From positions 1 through 40,678 of the forward strand of contig NZ_BAUA01000184.1 of assembly GCF_000710915.1 (NCBI RefSeq): 40,678 nucleotides of DNA, given 5' to 3'. This stretch comes from Nocardia brasiliensis IFM 10847. Its GTDB lineage: Bacteria > Actinomycetota > Actinomycetes > Mycobacteriales > Mycobacteriaceae. How positions within the stretch are numbered: position 1 is the stretch's first letter; each line of letters opens with the position of its first letter. Below the pieces are notes generated by a model. It did not search any database, was not told the origin of the DNA, and was given only the letters and a program-made list of their open reading frames with translations. Position numbers and translations under genes: made by a program. Below are positions 7,702 to 16,421 of this stretch, in pieces.

Positions 7702-8574
7702 ATGAGCATCGACCTCAACGCCCGGCCCGCCGCCGCGTCCGGGACCTTCGCGATCGGCGCCGATCTGCCCGTCCATCGGCTCGGTTTCGGCGCCATGCAA
7801 CTGACCGGTCCGGGTGTCTGGGGTGATCCCGCCGATCCCGACGAGGCAGTGCGGGTGCTGCGCCGGGTCGTCGAACTCGGCGTGAACTTCATCGACACCG
7901 CCGACTCCTACGGCCCGTTCGTCAGCGAGCAGCTCATTCGGAAGGCCCTGCACCCATACCCCGACGACCTCGTGATCGCCACCAAGGGCGGGTTCACCCG
8001 CAGCGGTCCCGGCGATTGGCGGGCGGTCGGCCGGCCCGAGTATCTGCGCCAGCAAACCGAACTCAGCCTGCGCCACCTCGGGCTGGACCGGATCGATCTC
8101 TACCAGCTGCATCGGATCGATCCGCAGGTGCCGCTGGCCGACCAGTTGGGCGAGCTGGCGCTGCTCCAGCAGGAGGGCAAGATTCGCCACATCGGCCTGT
8201 CCCAGGTGAGCGTCGCACAGCTGGCGCAGGCGCGCGAGATCGCCACCATCGTGTCGGTGCAGAACCTCTACAACCTGGCAAACCGCACCGACGAAGACGT
8301 GCTGGACTACGCCGAACGCGAGAACATCGCGTTCATCCCCTGGTACCCGATCGCCACCGGAAAGTTGGCCGCACCCGGCGGTCCGCTCGATGCCATCGCC
8401 GAGGAGCACGGCGCTACGCCCGCGCAGTTGGCGCTGGCCTGGCTGCTGCGCCGCTCGCCGGTGCTGCTGCCGATTCCGGGGACGTCCAGCGTCGCGCACG
8501 CCGAGGAGAACACCGAGGCGGCGCGGATCACACTGACCGACAAAGAATTCGAAAGTCTCGCCGCGGCGGTCTGA
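7702..8574 (+). CDS. aldo/keto reductase family oxidoreductase
   Basis: This 290-aa (alpha/beta)8 barrel NADPH-dependent reductase carries the catalytic tetrad Asp65, Tyr70 (FIDTADSYG), Lys95 (VIATKGG) and His137 (LYQLHRID). The C-terminal cofactor site is LPIPGTSSVAH. The start ATG at 7702 is supported by a GGAAGGAA ribosome binding site at 10-nt spacing. An inverted repeat GTGAC-GTC-GTCAC at 7624-7636 upstream could be an operator. The physiological aldehyde or ketone is unknown. Transcription probably ends at the hairpin just downstream. Confidence 0.92.
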   Translation: MSIDLNARPAAASGTFAIGADLPVHRLGFGAMQLTGPGVWGDPADPDEAVRVLRRVVELGVNFIDTADSYGPFVSEQLIRKALHPYPDDLVIATKGGFTRSGPGDWRAVGRPEYLRQQTELSLRHLGLDRIDLYQLHRIDPQVPLADQLGELALLQQEGKIRHIGLSQVSVAQLAQAREIATIVSVQNLYNLANRTDEDVLDYAERENIAFIPWYPIATGKLAAPGGPLDAIAEEHGATPAQLALAWLLRRSPVLLPIPGTSSVAHAEENTEAARITLTDKEFESLAAAV

Positions 8575-8968
8575 GTCACCCTCGCGCGAGTCCCCCGAAA
8601 CTGGGCAGTCCCGACGGAGACTGTCCAGTTTTGTTTCTCGCGGCTCGGCGATTGCCGGAACCGCTTTGCGCGCACCACAATTCCCCGAGATACCGGGGGA
8701 AATGCGGCATTGTTCACCTCCACGCAATGTCGGTGCACCCGGCACCGAAGGCGCCAACCGGAATCGCGCTCGACACGGATGGATCAGGCCGTGCCGGGAC
8801 CGCGCGCTGGATTCCGGAATGCCGGCGCCCTCGTGAGGGTTTGGGCAGAACCCCGGCGCCGGGTGCGTGATTCAGCGTGCACGTTGCGATTCGGTGGATA
8901 ACAGTCCCGAATGCGGTAATTGCGGGTAGTTTCCGTTTGTATCAGCCTGGTGCGAGGAAGCGGGACCT
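8575..8968. other. intergenic region, no gene seen
   Basis: About 390 bases between the aldo-keto reductase and the HTH regulator. It holds the terminator at 8598-8637 and presumably the regulator's promoter. I see no supportable coding sequence in it. Confidence 0.5.
8598..8637 (+). terminator. rho-independent terminator after the aldo-keto reductase
   Basis: A 13-bp stem with one G-T-type mismatch (8598-8610 with 8619-8631) and an 8-nt loop runs into TTTTGTTT. It lies 24 nt after the stop codon and is the best canonical terminator in the window. Confidence 0.85.
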
Positions 8969-10315
8969 ATGGTTGAGATCGACTGGACGGGCGAGGATGT
9001 CCGTGCGCTTCGCGCCGCGATGCGGCGAAGCCGGTACGAATTCGCGCGTCTGGTGGGCGTCACCCCGCGCACCGTTGTCCTGTGGGAAAACGGCCGGACG
9101 AATCGGATGCATGCCGCCAGCCAGCGTCTGCTGGACAAGGTTGTGTCCGATGCCGATCCGGCCGTCGTCGCGCGCTTCGAGCGGACTGTCACGGCAGGTC
9201 GGGGCTCCGGCTTCGACCTCGCGGACTCCGACCCGGCGCCCGATCCGCACACCCAGCTCGGTAGGGACATCGGGCTCGACAAGGAAGTCGAGGATGACGA
9301 CGTGAGAAGGCGAGAGTTATTGGCCTGCATCGGGGCGGGCCTGACCGGCCGGGCCGCCGAGTTGATCGCGAGCGAGCCGGAGAAGATGCTGGCCACCCTG
9401 GATGCGGGGTCGATGAGCGAGCGCCGGCTCGGCTTGCTCGAGCACTCGGTCGACGAACTCGGCAAACGGGTGGTGCATCTACCGCCGCACGAACTGCTGC
9501 ACCCCACGCTGGAGCAGTTCCGCACGGTCCGTGGCGCGCTCGCCCAGCGGCAGGCGACCCATCATCAGGTCCGGCTGGTCCGCACGGCGGGACGGCTCGC
9601 CAACGTGGTGGGCGAAATCTTGTTCAACGAAGGACATTTCGGACAAGCCCGGATGTGGTACGGCACGGCGATCCATGCCGCGCAGGACATCGGCGACCGT
9701 TACTCGGAGGATATCGCGCTGGCCGGTCTCGCGTATCTGCCGACCTACAGCGACAAACCGAAGGAGGTCCTGAACCTGCTCGGCGGGCGGCTCGACGATA
9801 ATCCGGCACACGGGCCCGCGGTGGCCTGGCTGTGGGGAATGGCGGCCCGCGCGCACGCCAGCCTCGGAAATGCCGACCAGTTCGCGCGGTGCATCGAGAA
9901 ATCCGCCCGCGCATTGGAAGATATTGACCAGCAAGAACTTACGGTCGGGATCTTTTCCTATCGACCGGAGAAACTCGCGTTCTATCAGGCGATCGGCAAC
10001 GCGCGACTCGGCCGCGCCGGCGAAACCGCGAAAGCCGCGGCCCGCGCCCTCACCCTGTACGACCCGCGAGAAACAATGGAGCCCGCGCTCGTTCGCTTCG
10101 AGCACGCCACCGCGTTGCTGACCGCGGGTGAGATCGACGAAGCGTGTTCCATTGCGACACAAGCGATCACCGGGAACAACACCTATATCGGATTGACTGT
10201 CACCAAGCGCGCCAAGCAGTTCGACACCGCACTGTCCGGCTTTCGCGGGCGCGCGGTCACGGGCTGGCGCCAGCACGCCCGGTCGGTGCTCGAGGCATCC
10301 CGAACCAGGGCCTGA
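8969..10315 (+). CDS. XRE-type HTH regulator with C-terminal TPR-like region
   Basis: In this 448-aa protein an N-terminal XRE-like helix-turn-helix (about residues 10-45) contains FARLVGVTPRTVVLWENG. An acidic linker follows, then a long alpha-helical repeat region (about 145-440) resembling TPR-containing regulators common in Nocardia and Streptomyces. Such proteins are one-component regulators, often sensing small ligands or peptides through the TPR part. The start has GAGGAAG about 10 nt upstream. It is transcribed toward the minus-strand small ORF and orphan mbtH gene. Its targets cannot be read from sequence. Confidence 0.8.
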   Translation: MVEIDWTGEDVRALRAAMRRSRYEFARLVGVTPRTVVLWENGRTNRMHAASQRLLDKVVSDADPAVVARFERTVTAGRGSGFDLADSDPAPDPHTQLGRDIGLDKEVEDDDVRRRELLACIGAGLTGRAAELIASEPEKMLATLDAGSMSERRLGLLEHSVDELGKRVVHLPPHELLHPTLEQFRTVRGALAQRQATHHQVRLVRTAGRLANVVGEILFNEGHFGQARMWYGTAIHAAQDIGDRYSEDIALAGLAYLPTYSDKPKEVLNLLGGRLDDNPAHGPAVAWLWGMAARAHASLGNADQFARCIEKSARALEDIDQQELTVGIFSYRPEKLAFYQAIGNARLGRAGETAKAAARALTLYDPRETMEPALVRFEHATALLTAGEIDEACSIATQAITGNNTYIGLTVTKRAKQFDTALSGFRGRAVTGWRQHARSVLEASRTRA

Positions 10316-10332
10316 CGAACCGCCCCGGGCCG

Positions 10333-10494
10333 TTATGAATTCGTTGCATCCTGCGGGCGGGCGCGGCGCATGACACCGTTGAGCCAACCGCTGATCTGTT
10401 GTGTCTGCGCGGGTGTCGGGCGGCCGGACTCCCAGCGACGGGCGGCTGCGATCAACGTCTCCGGCAGCGTGGGGTTGATCCGTTGATTCGTCAT
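10333..10494 (-). CDS. small hypothetical protein (53 aa)
   Basis: An ORF from ATG at 10494 to TAA at 10333 encodes a soluble, basic peptide starting MTNQRINPTLPETLIAAARR, with a central amphipathic region (RRWESGRPTPAQTQQISGW). No family is recognised and no clear ribosome binding site is visible. It lies 123 nt downstream of mbtH on the same strand, with a hairpin between. The gene is plausible because it has a sensible composition and no overlapping competitor. Confidence 0.4.
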   Translation of the reverse strand: MTNQRINPTLPETLIAAARRWESGRPTPAQTQQISGWLNGVMRRARPQDATNS

Positions 10495-10540
10495 ACGTAC
10501 ATGATGCACTGGGGCGCAGCAGAGTACGAGCAGGGGGCGA

Positions 10541-10580
10541 GGTGCGTCGACCGGCAGGGGGGGATGGGAGCCGACGCACC
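10541..10580. other. hairpin between mbtH and the 53-aa ORF
   Basis: Perfect 9-bp arms GGTGCGTCG (10541-10549) and CGACGCACC (10572-10580) flank a 22-nt G-rich loop. It may end or attenuate the mbtH transcript; there is no T-run on the minus strand. Confidence 0.4.
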
Positions 10581-10617
10581 CCGCCTATATGGGTGGTTTT
10601 TCGGGTTCGGCGCTACC

Positions 10618-10836
10618 TCAGGAGGTTTCGTTCGACCCGGCTTCGATGAGTGACTTGGGACGCATATCGGTCCAATGGGTTTCGACGTAATGCAGGCACG
10701 CTTTGCGGGCCGCCGCCCCGTAGGCGATCGTCCAGCCGCCCGGTACGGCCGCGAAAATGGGCCATAACGAGTGCTCGCCGTCGGCATTGATCAAGACGTA
10801 GAACTGGGCGTCGTCGTTGTCGAAGGGGTTGTTCAT
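10618..10836 (-). CDS. MbtH family protein, orphan
   Basis: This 72-aa MbtH-like protein has all the usual signature residues: MNNPFDND at the start, INADGEHSLWP, PGGWTIAYG, ACLHYVETHWTDMRP. MbtH proteins bind and activate adenylation domains of nonribosomal peptide synthetases. The start at 10836 is preceded by AGGAA (CTAGGAAACCGG). No NRPS or siderophore gene is present within the window, so this copy is either orphaned or acts in trans on synthetases elsewhere. Confidence 0.93.
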   Translation of the reverse strand: MNNPFDNDDAQFYVLINADGEHSLWPIFAAVPGGWTIAYGAAARKACLHYVETHWTDMRPKSLIEAGSNETS

Positions 10837-11288
10837 CCGGTTTCCTAGCTTCCTGGTCGGGTCAGGGTTTTCGGGGGTCAGGTGCCTCGGCGCGCTCCCG
10901 CGGGGTGGTGCGGGCGCGATCGCGCCGAAACGTGAAAGGAACACCACGATCCGCGCGGGCTGCGCGTCGCGCGCGGGTGTGCGCGGCAGACGAGCGTGGC
11001 CCGGACGGGCGGAACTGTGGCGAGTGCGACGAAGCGCTGTGACGGCCATCGCGGCCGGAATCCCCGCCGGTGCCGAACCTTCCCTGAGTCCGGCACCGGC
11101 GAAGCCTGACGCAGCTGCCCGCCTTCGGCGCCGAGGAACCGTCGATCCGGTTCGGCCGCTGCTTGGTTCAGCCTACTGGGGGCGACCGACATTTCCGGCG
11201 GTTCGGGACACAAGCCGGTGCGGATCGGGCCGGGTGACGGAGTCGGGAACGGCAACCGCGCCGAACGGCGCTGGGCCGGACCGGTTGT

Positions 11289-11321
11289 GGTGAGCTGTAC
11301 CCCCGACGGATACAGCTCACC
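11289..11321. other. perfect 11-bp inverted repeat in the gene-poor interval
   Basis: GGTGAGCTGTA (11289-11299) pairs perfectly with TACAGCTCACC (11311-11321) across an 11-nt loop. There is no T-run on either side. It could be an operator, an RNA element or part of a second terminator. Confidence 0.4.
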
Positions 11322-11420
11322 GGGCATGCCGCAGCCCCACTCCGTATGTAGCACCAGAGCCTCCTCGAGCGGCAAAACAACAGCTGGCCGATGCCCCAGC
11401 GGGCAGGCATGGCGAACATT

Positions 11421-11450
11421 AAACGCTTGCCCCAATAAATGGGGGCGTTT
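11421..11450 (-). terminator. probable terminator of the mycofactocin operon
   Basis: A hairpin with arms AAACGC/GCGTTT and CCCC/GGGG, a 3-nt bulge and an AAT-rich loop lies 57 nt beyond the mftG stop. It ends in GCGTTT on the minus strand and GCGTTTTCCTTT on the plus strand, so it could work in both directions. Confidence 0.55.
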
Positions 11451-11506
11451 TCCTTTAAACACCGGGACGGTCGACCAGTTCGCTACGTCGCGGCCCGGAT
11501 CTCGTC

Positions 11507-12970
11507 TCAGGTGGTGAGATGAGCCGCGGCGTGTTCGGCGATCATCACCACCGTCGCCTGCGGCCCGCGACTCAGCGGCACGGGGACGACAGACAGGTCG
11601 ACGATCGAAAGGCCGGTGACGCCGTACACCCGGCAGCGCTCGTCCACGACCGCTCGCTCGTCGTGCGGCAGGCCCATGCGGCAGGTGCCCGACAGATGTT
11701 GCGAGGTCGCCAGGTTCGCGCGCAACCAGCCATCGGCCTGTGCGGGCGGCCGTGGCATCGGGTCCGTCCGCGGTTGCGCCGCCATGCGATGCAGCAGGTC
11801 CATCGCGATGCCGACCGCCGTGCGCAGCCGGGCCCGATCGCGCTCGGCGCGCAGATGACCGAGCCGGATATCCGGCGGGGTCGTCGGGTCGGCGGCACGC
11901 AGACGCACCGAGCCGGCGGACTCCGGTCGCATCAGCGCCAGCCCGAGCCGATACGTACCCGGCGTGAAAGCGACCGTATAAGGCCGGAATTCGAGGTCGT
12001 CCAGTGCCAGCGCGTACTCCAAGGCGACGGCCGCCCGCGCCGGTGCGGGCCCGCGATATTCGAGACCGATTTCGGGATGGTCGGTGCACCAGGCTCCGAC
12101 CGGCGCAGGCTGCACCACCGGAATTCCCGCCGCCCGCAGCTGTTCGGGATCGCCGACACCCGAACGCAGTAGCAGCGCCGCGGTTTCGATCGCACCCGCG
12201 CAGAGCACGATCCGATCGGCCCACACCGTTTCGGTCCGACCGGCGCGCAGCACTTCGACGCCGACCGCACGGGGACCGCGAAAAACAATGCGAAGCGCCG
12301 AAGTATCACCGTGCACGGTGAGATTCGGCCGATTCAGCGCGGGCAACAGATAAGCGAGCGCGGTACTGGTGCGCACCCCGCCGGCGATATTGCAGGGCAC
12401 CCGACCCACGCCGTCGGCGGCGGCGGGCGCGTTCAAATCGGAAAGCAGCGGAAATCCCGCGATCGCACAGGCGTTGGCGAATTCCTCGCTCAGTGGTACC
12501 GGATCGGTGGTGCGCCGCACCGGAATCGGGCCGGCGCGACCGTGCCAGCGTCGGTCACCGAAATCCAGATCGTGTTCCGAGCGGCGATACGCGGGCAGTA
12601 CCGCATCGAAGGACCACGTATGCGCACCATTCAATACCTGGCTCCACGCCGCGAAATCCGCGGGCGCGGCACGCACGAAATAGCTGCCGTTCACGGTGCT
12701 CGAACCGCCGATCGCCCTGCCGCGCACGATATTTCCGGTCTGCTCGGCGCCGTCCGCCGCAGCCAGCGAAACCGGATAGCGCCACAGCCACGGGGCGTCC
12801 GCCTCGAGCGGCAGCCGCGTGGCGTCGCGCAATCGTGCCGGAAACTCGGCGGGTGCGCGCCACACCGGGCCCGCCTCGAGCAGCCGCACGGTGTGGTCCG
12901 GGTGCTCGCTCAGCCGCGCGGCGAGCACGCAGCCCGCCGTGCCGCCGCCGACGATGAGCGTGTCGGTCAT
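11507..12970 (-). CDS. mftG: mycofactocin system GMC family oxidoreductase MftG
   Basis: This 487-aa FAD-dependent GMC oxidoreductase has the ADP-binding motif IVGGGTAGCVLAARLSEHP at the N-terminus, the GMC signature RGRAIGGSSTVNGSYFVR (about 83-100) and a C-terminal substrate region with SQHLSGTCRMG and a Pro-rich SVVPVPLSRGP. In mycobacteria MftG links reduced mycofactocin to the respiratory chain. The mftG call rests on GMC membership together with its place after mftF. It starts 27 nt after the mftF stop and is the last gene of the cluster. Confidence 0.9.
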   Translation of the reverse strand: MTDTLIVGGGTAGCVLAARLSEHPDHTVRLLEAGPVWRAPAEFPARLRDATRLPLEADAPWLWRYPVSLAAADGAEQTGNIVRGRAIGGSSTVNGSYFVRAAPADFAAWSQVLNGAHTWSFDAVLPAYRRSEHDLDFGDRRWHGRAGPIPVRRTTDPVPLSEEFANACAIAGFPLLSDLNAPAAADGVGRVPCNIAGGVRTSTALAYLLPALNRPNLTVHGDTSALRIVFRGPRAVGVEVLRAGRTETVWADRIVLCAGAIETAALLLRSGVGDPEQLRAAGIPVVQPAPVGAWCTDHPEIGLEYRGPAPARAAVALEYALALDDLEFRPYTVAFTPGTYRLGLALMRPESAGSVRLRAADPTTPPDIRLGHLRAERDRARLRTAVGIAMDLLHRMAAQPRTDPMPRPPAQADGWLRANLATSQHLSGTCRMGLPHDERAVVDERCRVYGVTGLSIVDLSVVPVPLSRGPQATVVMIAEHAAAHLTT

Positions 12971-12997
12971 CCGCCGTCCGATCGAGCCGCCGGCGAA

Positions 12998-14398
12998 TCA
13001 GTGCGACGGTGCAGTGGGTTTCAGCGATTCCGGGCTGCGGGCACGGAAGGCGCCGACCCAGAGCCCGGTGCCGTAGGCGATATCGTCGAGCCGCTTATAG
13101 GCCACATAGCGCACCGGATCGAGGCCGCCGGCGTCGCGATGGGTGAACCAGTCGGCCAGGCCGTCCGCGACGGCCATGGTGATCGCGATGCGCCGAATTC
13201 GCCTGGAGGCCAGCATCGCGAGCAGCGTCACCGGCCAGTAGTGCCGGCACATCGCCGAGGCCAGCCGCCACAGCCCGGCGAAGAAGCCGCGCGAAAGGTA
13301 GATCGCGGCGATCCGGGTCGGGTTGTCCAGCTCGGCGAACACCCGGCGTAGTCGCACCAGTGCGGTCGCCAAGGTGACCAGCCCGCCGAGCAGGCCCCAC
13401 CTGGACTTGGTGGCGAAGAGGAAGGCCGCCAACATGGTCCACGACGGCAGCGACAGCGGCGAGACCATCCCCGGGTGCCGCTCGCCGAGCGGCGCGGCGC
13501 CCGTGCCGTAGAACATCTTCCGGCCGAACCAGGCGCGGAAGGACACGCGGTGGTCGTGCGCGACGTGGGCCGCGGGCTCATAGCGCAACCGCCAGCCCGC
13601 CTGCTCCAGCCGCCAGCACAGATCGACATCCTCGGCGACCTGCATCGACTCGTCGAAGCCGTCCTGTGCGAGCAAGGCGCGGCGGCGCACGAGCAGCGCG
13701 GCGCTCGGCACGTAGGACACCATCCCGTGCGACTGCACGGCCGCCTCGCGCCTGCCCAGATCCAACGAGGAGCGGGTGTGCTCGTAGCGGGCCAGTGCGT
13801 TGGACTCCGGGTCCAGCGCGACGATCCGTGGGGCCACCAGCGCCACCTCCGGATCGCTGAAGTGCCCGAGCATCACCTCGAGCCAGCCGCTGCGCGGCAC
13901 CACGTCGGAATCCAGGAAGGCGACGAAGTCGGTTGTCGCGGCCTTCAATCCGGCATTGCGCGCGGCCGCCGGGCCCTGCCGCTGATCGTGGCGCAGCACG
14001 GTGACCCGGCATCGGGTGCCCCGATCGCGCGGGATGTGCACCGGCTGGTCGGAGCCGTCGTCGACCACGATGACGTTGTGGCCACGCAACGCCGCGAGCA
14101 GCCGGGCCAGCCCGTCCGGGTTGTTGTACAGCGGCACAATGACGGTGACGTCCTCGGGCGAGGGCAGCAGACGCGGACGCGGGTTCGCGACACCGGAGTC
14201 GAGCAGCCGTCTGGCAACGGTCGCGGACTTCGGCCCGGTCACCTCGAGGTACCCGTCGCCGATCATCTCGGCGGCCTCCGGGGCAAGTCGCAGCAACCGG
14301 GCGGGAGAACCGCCGATCAGTACTCGCCCTCCGGAGTATGCGCGTACCCGTGGATCAATCCGCACCCCGAATCCGTCGGGCAGGCGATCATGGCGCAT
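12998..14398 (-). CDS. mftF: mycofactocin glycosyltransferase MftF (GT2 family)
   Basis: In this 466-aa GT2 glycosyltransferase, the start MRHDRLPDGFGVRIDPRVRA aligns with the N-terminus known for MftF (LPDGF near residue 5), so I placed it at 14398; no clear ribosome binding site decides it. Features are the PqqD-like N-terminal part with GGSPARLLRLAPEA, the GT2 core VTVIVPLYNN, the DDGSD and LDSD metal-binding motifs, and C-terminal hydrophobic segments. MftF adds glucose units to mycofactocin. A 230-bp gap separates it from the upstream MftB-MftC gene where mftD and mftE are usually found. Confidence 0.9.
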   Translation of the reverse strand: MRHDRLPDGFGVRIDPRVRAYSGGRVLIGGSPARLLRLAPEAAEMIGDGYLEVTGPKSATVARRLLDSGVANPRPRLLPSPEDVTVIVPLYNNPDGLARLLAALRGHNVIVVDDGSDQPVHIPRDRGTRCRVTVLRHDQRQGPAAARNAGLKAATTDFVAFLDSDVVPRSGWLEVMLGHFSDPEVALVAPRIVALDPESNALARYEHTRSSLDLGRREAAVQSHGMVSYVPSAALLVRRRALLAQDGFDESMQVAEDVDLCWRLEQAGWRLRYEPAAHVAHDHRVSFRAWFGRKMFYGTGAAPLGERHPGMVSPLSLPSWTMLAAFLFATKSRWGLLGGLVTLATALVRLRRVFAELDNPTRIAAIYLSRGFFAGLWRLASAMCRHYWPVTLLAMLASRRIRRIAITMAVADGLADWFTHRDAGGLDPVRYVAYKRLDDIAYGTGLWVGAFRARSPESLKPTAPSH

Positions 14399-14628
14399 TC
14401 CTGGCATGCTAGGCGGAGATTCGCGAACAAGCATCATCAGTCCGGTTAAAAGGACAGAATTCCGCACGAATCGGGCCCGCCGGCACGCCGCGACGGATAT
14501 CGCCGACAAAGTTGGCGCGGCGCATTTCACACGATTCCAGCATTCGGCAACGCGACGGCAATCGGCCGGTCGAAACCGGAACTCGACCGCCGCGCGTTCG
14601 GCAGCACACCACTGGCAATTGCCCTCGC

Positions 14629-16185
14629 TTAAGCCAGCGGACTCTCGTCACAGGCGCGCGCCGGGCGCCGTTCAGGTGAAAATCCGCTCGGGCGCGTCAC
14701 CGACAGGGTCAACGGCACGGGCGCGGGTTTGCGTGCGCCGGCGCGTGGTGTCACGCGCCGCGAGTGATCGACCGAGGAGCGCGGGATCAGCCGCGCCGGG
14801 TCGGCCAGCGCCGCCTCGCCGTACCCCTGGACGCATTCCGGGTCCGGTCCGTCGGCGGGCAGGCCGGTGAAGAACTTGGCCGCCATGCAGCCGCCGCGGC
14901 ACGAGTCGTAGTGACTGCACGACGCGCAGGCGCCGCCACCGCTGGGCGCGCGCAGCTCCGCGAACAGCTCGGACTCCTGCCATACCGTACGAAAACCGCC
15001 GTCCGCCACCACGTTTCCGGCATGGAACCGGTCATGGATGGCGAACGGGCAGGCGTACACGTCGCCGAGCGGGTCGACCAGGCAGACCACCCGCCCGGCC
15101 CCGCACAGGTTCAGCCCGGGCAGCGCTTGACCGAACGCGGACAGGTGGAAGAACGAGTCGCCGGTGAGCACGCCCTCGCCGTTGCGCAGCAGCCAGTCGT
15201 AGAGCACCCGCTGCTGCTCCTGGGTCGGGTGCAGCTCGTCCCACACGTCCGCGCCGCGCCCGGACGGCCGCAGCCTGGTCAATCGCAAAGTCGCGCCGTA
15301 TTTTTCGGCGATCGCCCGGAACTCGTCGAGCTGACCGATGTTGTGCCTGGTCGCCACGACGGACAGCTTCGCATCGCGGAAGCCGGCCGCGGCAAGGTTC
15401 TCCAGCGCGCGGATGGCCATCGCGTACGAACCCGGCCCGCGCACCGCGTCGTTCACCGCCGCGTCCGCGCCGTCCAGCGAAATCTGTACGTCGACATAGT
15501 CACTCGCGGCCAGCCGGGCGGCCACCTCGGGCGTGATCCGAACTCCGTTGGTGGAGAACTTCACGCCGACGTGGTGCGCGGTCGCGTAGTCGACCAGTTC
15601 CCAGAAGTCCGGGCGCACCGTGGGTTCGCCGCCGCCGATGTTCACGTAGAACACCTGCATGCGCTCGAACTCGTCGATCAGTGCCTTGCACTGTTCGGTG
15701 CTGAGCTCGCGCGGATCCCGCCGGCCGGACGAGGACAGGCAGTGCACACAGGACAGGTTGCAGGCGTAGGTCAGTTCCCAGGTGAGGCAAATCGGTGCCG
15801 CCAGGCCGGATTCGAACCGATCGACCAGCGGCACTGCCGCGTCGGACGGCGGGACCACCCCCGCCGTCGACGGTGCCGCGCTCACAGCAGCGGCGGCGGC
15901 GGGCGTCCGCGTAGCAGCGGCGGGCGCCTCGATGATCATCTCCGAATCGACCAGCTGTGTCAGCGCTTTCACATACTGCGCGGAATTCTCCGCCGTGATG
16001 CCCGCCGCGCCCAGGGCCGCCCGCGCGGACTGGTGTGCGGGCAGCGACCGCACGATCTCGACGATCCGCGGACTCTTCAGGAAGGAGAGTTTGCGGGTGC
16101 CGAAATGGTAGAGCAAGGCACCGAACGGTTCCGGGCGCAGCGCCACCCGGGGGTGCAGCTGCCATCGGTCGTCGAGATCGAACAT
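14629..16185 (-). CDS. mftC: MftB-MftC fusion: peptide chaperone joined to mycofactocin radical SAM maturase
   Basis: One 518-aa frame holds two proteins that are normally separate. Residues 1-88 match MftB, the RRE-type precursor chaperone (RPEPFGALLYHFGTRKLSFL). An Ala/Pro-rich linker (about 87-119) leads to MftC: ESGLAAPICLTWELTYACNL with the radical SAM cysteines Cys142, Cys146 and Cys149, the GGGEP motif, and a C-terminal SPASM region rich in Cys (LCGAGRVVC, CASCSHYDSCRGGC). MftC oxidatively decarboxylates and cross-links the Val-Tyr end of MftA. No stop or ribosome binding site occurs between the two halves; an in-frame GTG near residue 101 could give internal initiation but lacks a Shine-Dalgarno sequence. 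It starts 14 nt after mftA. Confidence 0.93.
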   Translation of the reverse strand: MFDLDDRWQLHPRVALRPEPFGALLYHFGTRKLSFLKSPRIVEIVRSLPAHQSARAALGAAGITAENSAQYVKALTQLVDSEMIIEAPAAATRTPAAAAAVSAAPSTAGVVPPSDAAVPLVDRFESGLAAPICLTWELTYACNLSCVHCLSSSGRRDPRELSTEQCKALIDEFERMQVFYVNIGGGEPTVRPDFWELVDYATAHHVGVKFSTNGVRITPEVAARLAASDYVDVQISLDGADAAVNDAVRGPGSYAMAIRALENLAAAGFRDAKLSVVATRHNIGQLDEFRAIAEKYGATLRLTRLRPSGRGADVWDELHPTQEQQRVLYDWLLRNGEGVLTGDSFFHLSAFGQALPGLNLCGAGRVVCLVDPLGDVYACPFAIHDRFHAGNVVADGGFRTVWQESELFAELRAPSGGGACASCSHYDSCRGGCMAAKFFTGLPADGPDPECVQGYGEAALADPARLIPRSSVDHSRRVTPRAGARKPAPVPLTLSVTRPSGFSPERRPARACDESPLA

Positions 16186-16199
16186 GGTCGTTCCGCCTG

Positions 16200-16346
16200 T
16201 CAGTAGACGCCGCACATACCGTCGATGGAGACCTCTTCGATGAGGCTCTCCTCGACCAGCGGTGCGGTGTCCTCGCGCGGTTCGGTGGTGCCGACCGTGC
16301 CCGAGTGGTCGGTCTCGGCGTGTCCGTTGGCTCCGTATTCCGGCAT
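16200..16346 (-). CDS. mftA: mycofactocin precursor peptide MftA
   Basis: This 48-aa peptide ends IEEVSIDGMCGVY, the hallmark C-terminus of mycofactocin precursors; the terminal Val-Tyr becomes the redox cofactor core after MftC and the peptidase MftE act. The N-terminal part (MPEYGANGHAETDHSGT) is a hydrophilic, acidic leader. The ATG at 16346 has a strong GGAGGT at 5-nt spacing, fitting high precursor expression. A short 5'-UTR hairpin GGCTAC-5 nt-GTAGCC (16372-16388) lies upstream. The gene is too short for ordinary ORF calls but is unambiguous. Confidence 0.97.
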   Translation of the reverse strand: MPEYGANGHAETDHSGTVGTTEPREDTAPLVEESLIEEVSIDGMCGVY

Positions 16347-16421
16347 GTCTACCTCCGAGCAAGCATCCGGTGGCTACCCGATGTAGCCCCGGTCACACGA
16401 TAACGTCATTCGCTGACAAAA

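Larger units (their letters stand above)
10837..11506. other. gene-poor interval with strong hairpins
   Basis: A stretch of 670 bases between the mbtH start and the mftG stop. It should hold the mbtH promoter (near 10837-10930) and the mft terminator (11421-11450), plus the long hairpin at 11289-11321. Long open frames cross it on both strands, but they continue as antisense of mftG or lack start signals and family resemblance. I see no supportable gene. Confidence 0.5.

Noticed and set aside
10878..12224. 448-codon minus-strand frame through the gene-poor interval
   Set aside because: It starts inside mftG in another frame, is Arg/Pro-rich and has no start signal or recognisable domain.
14399..14628. 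Remnants of mftD or mftE in the gap before mftF
   Set aside because: I see no motif of either enzyme in any frame, and the gap is far too short.
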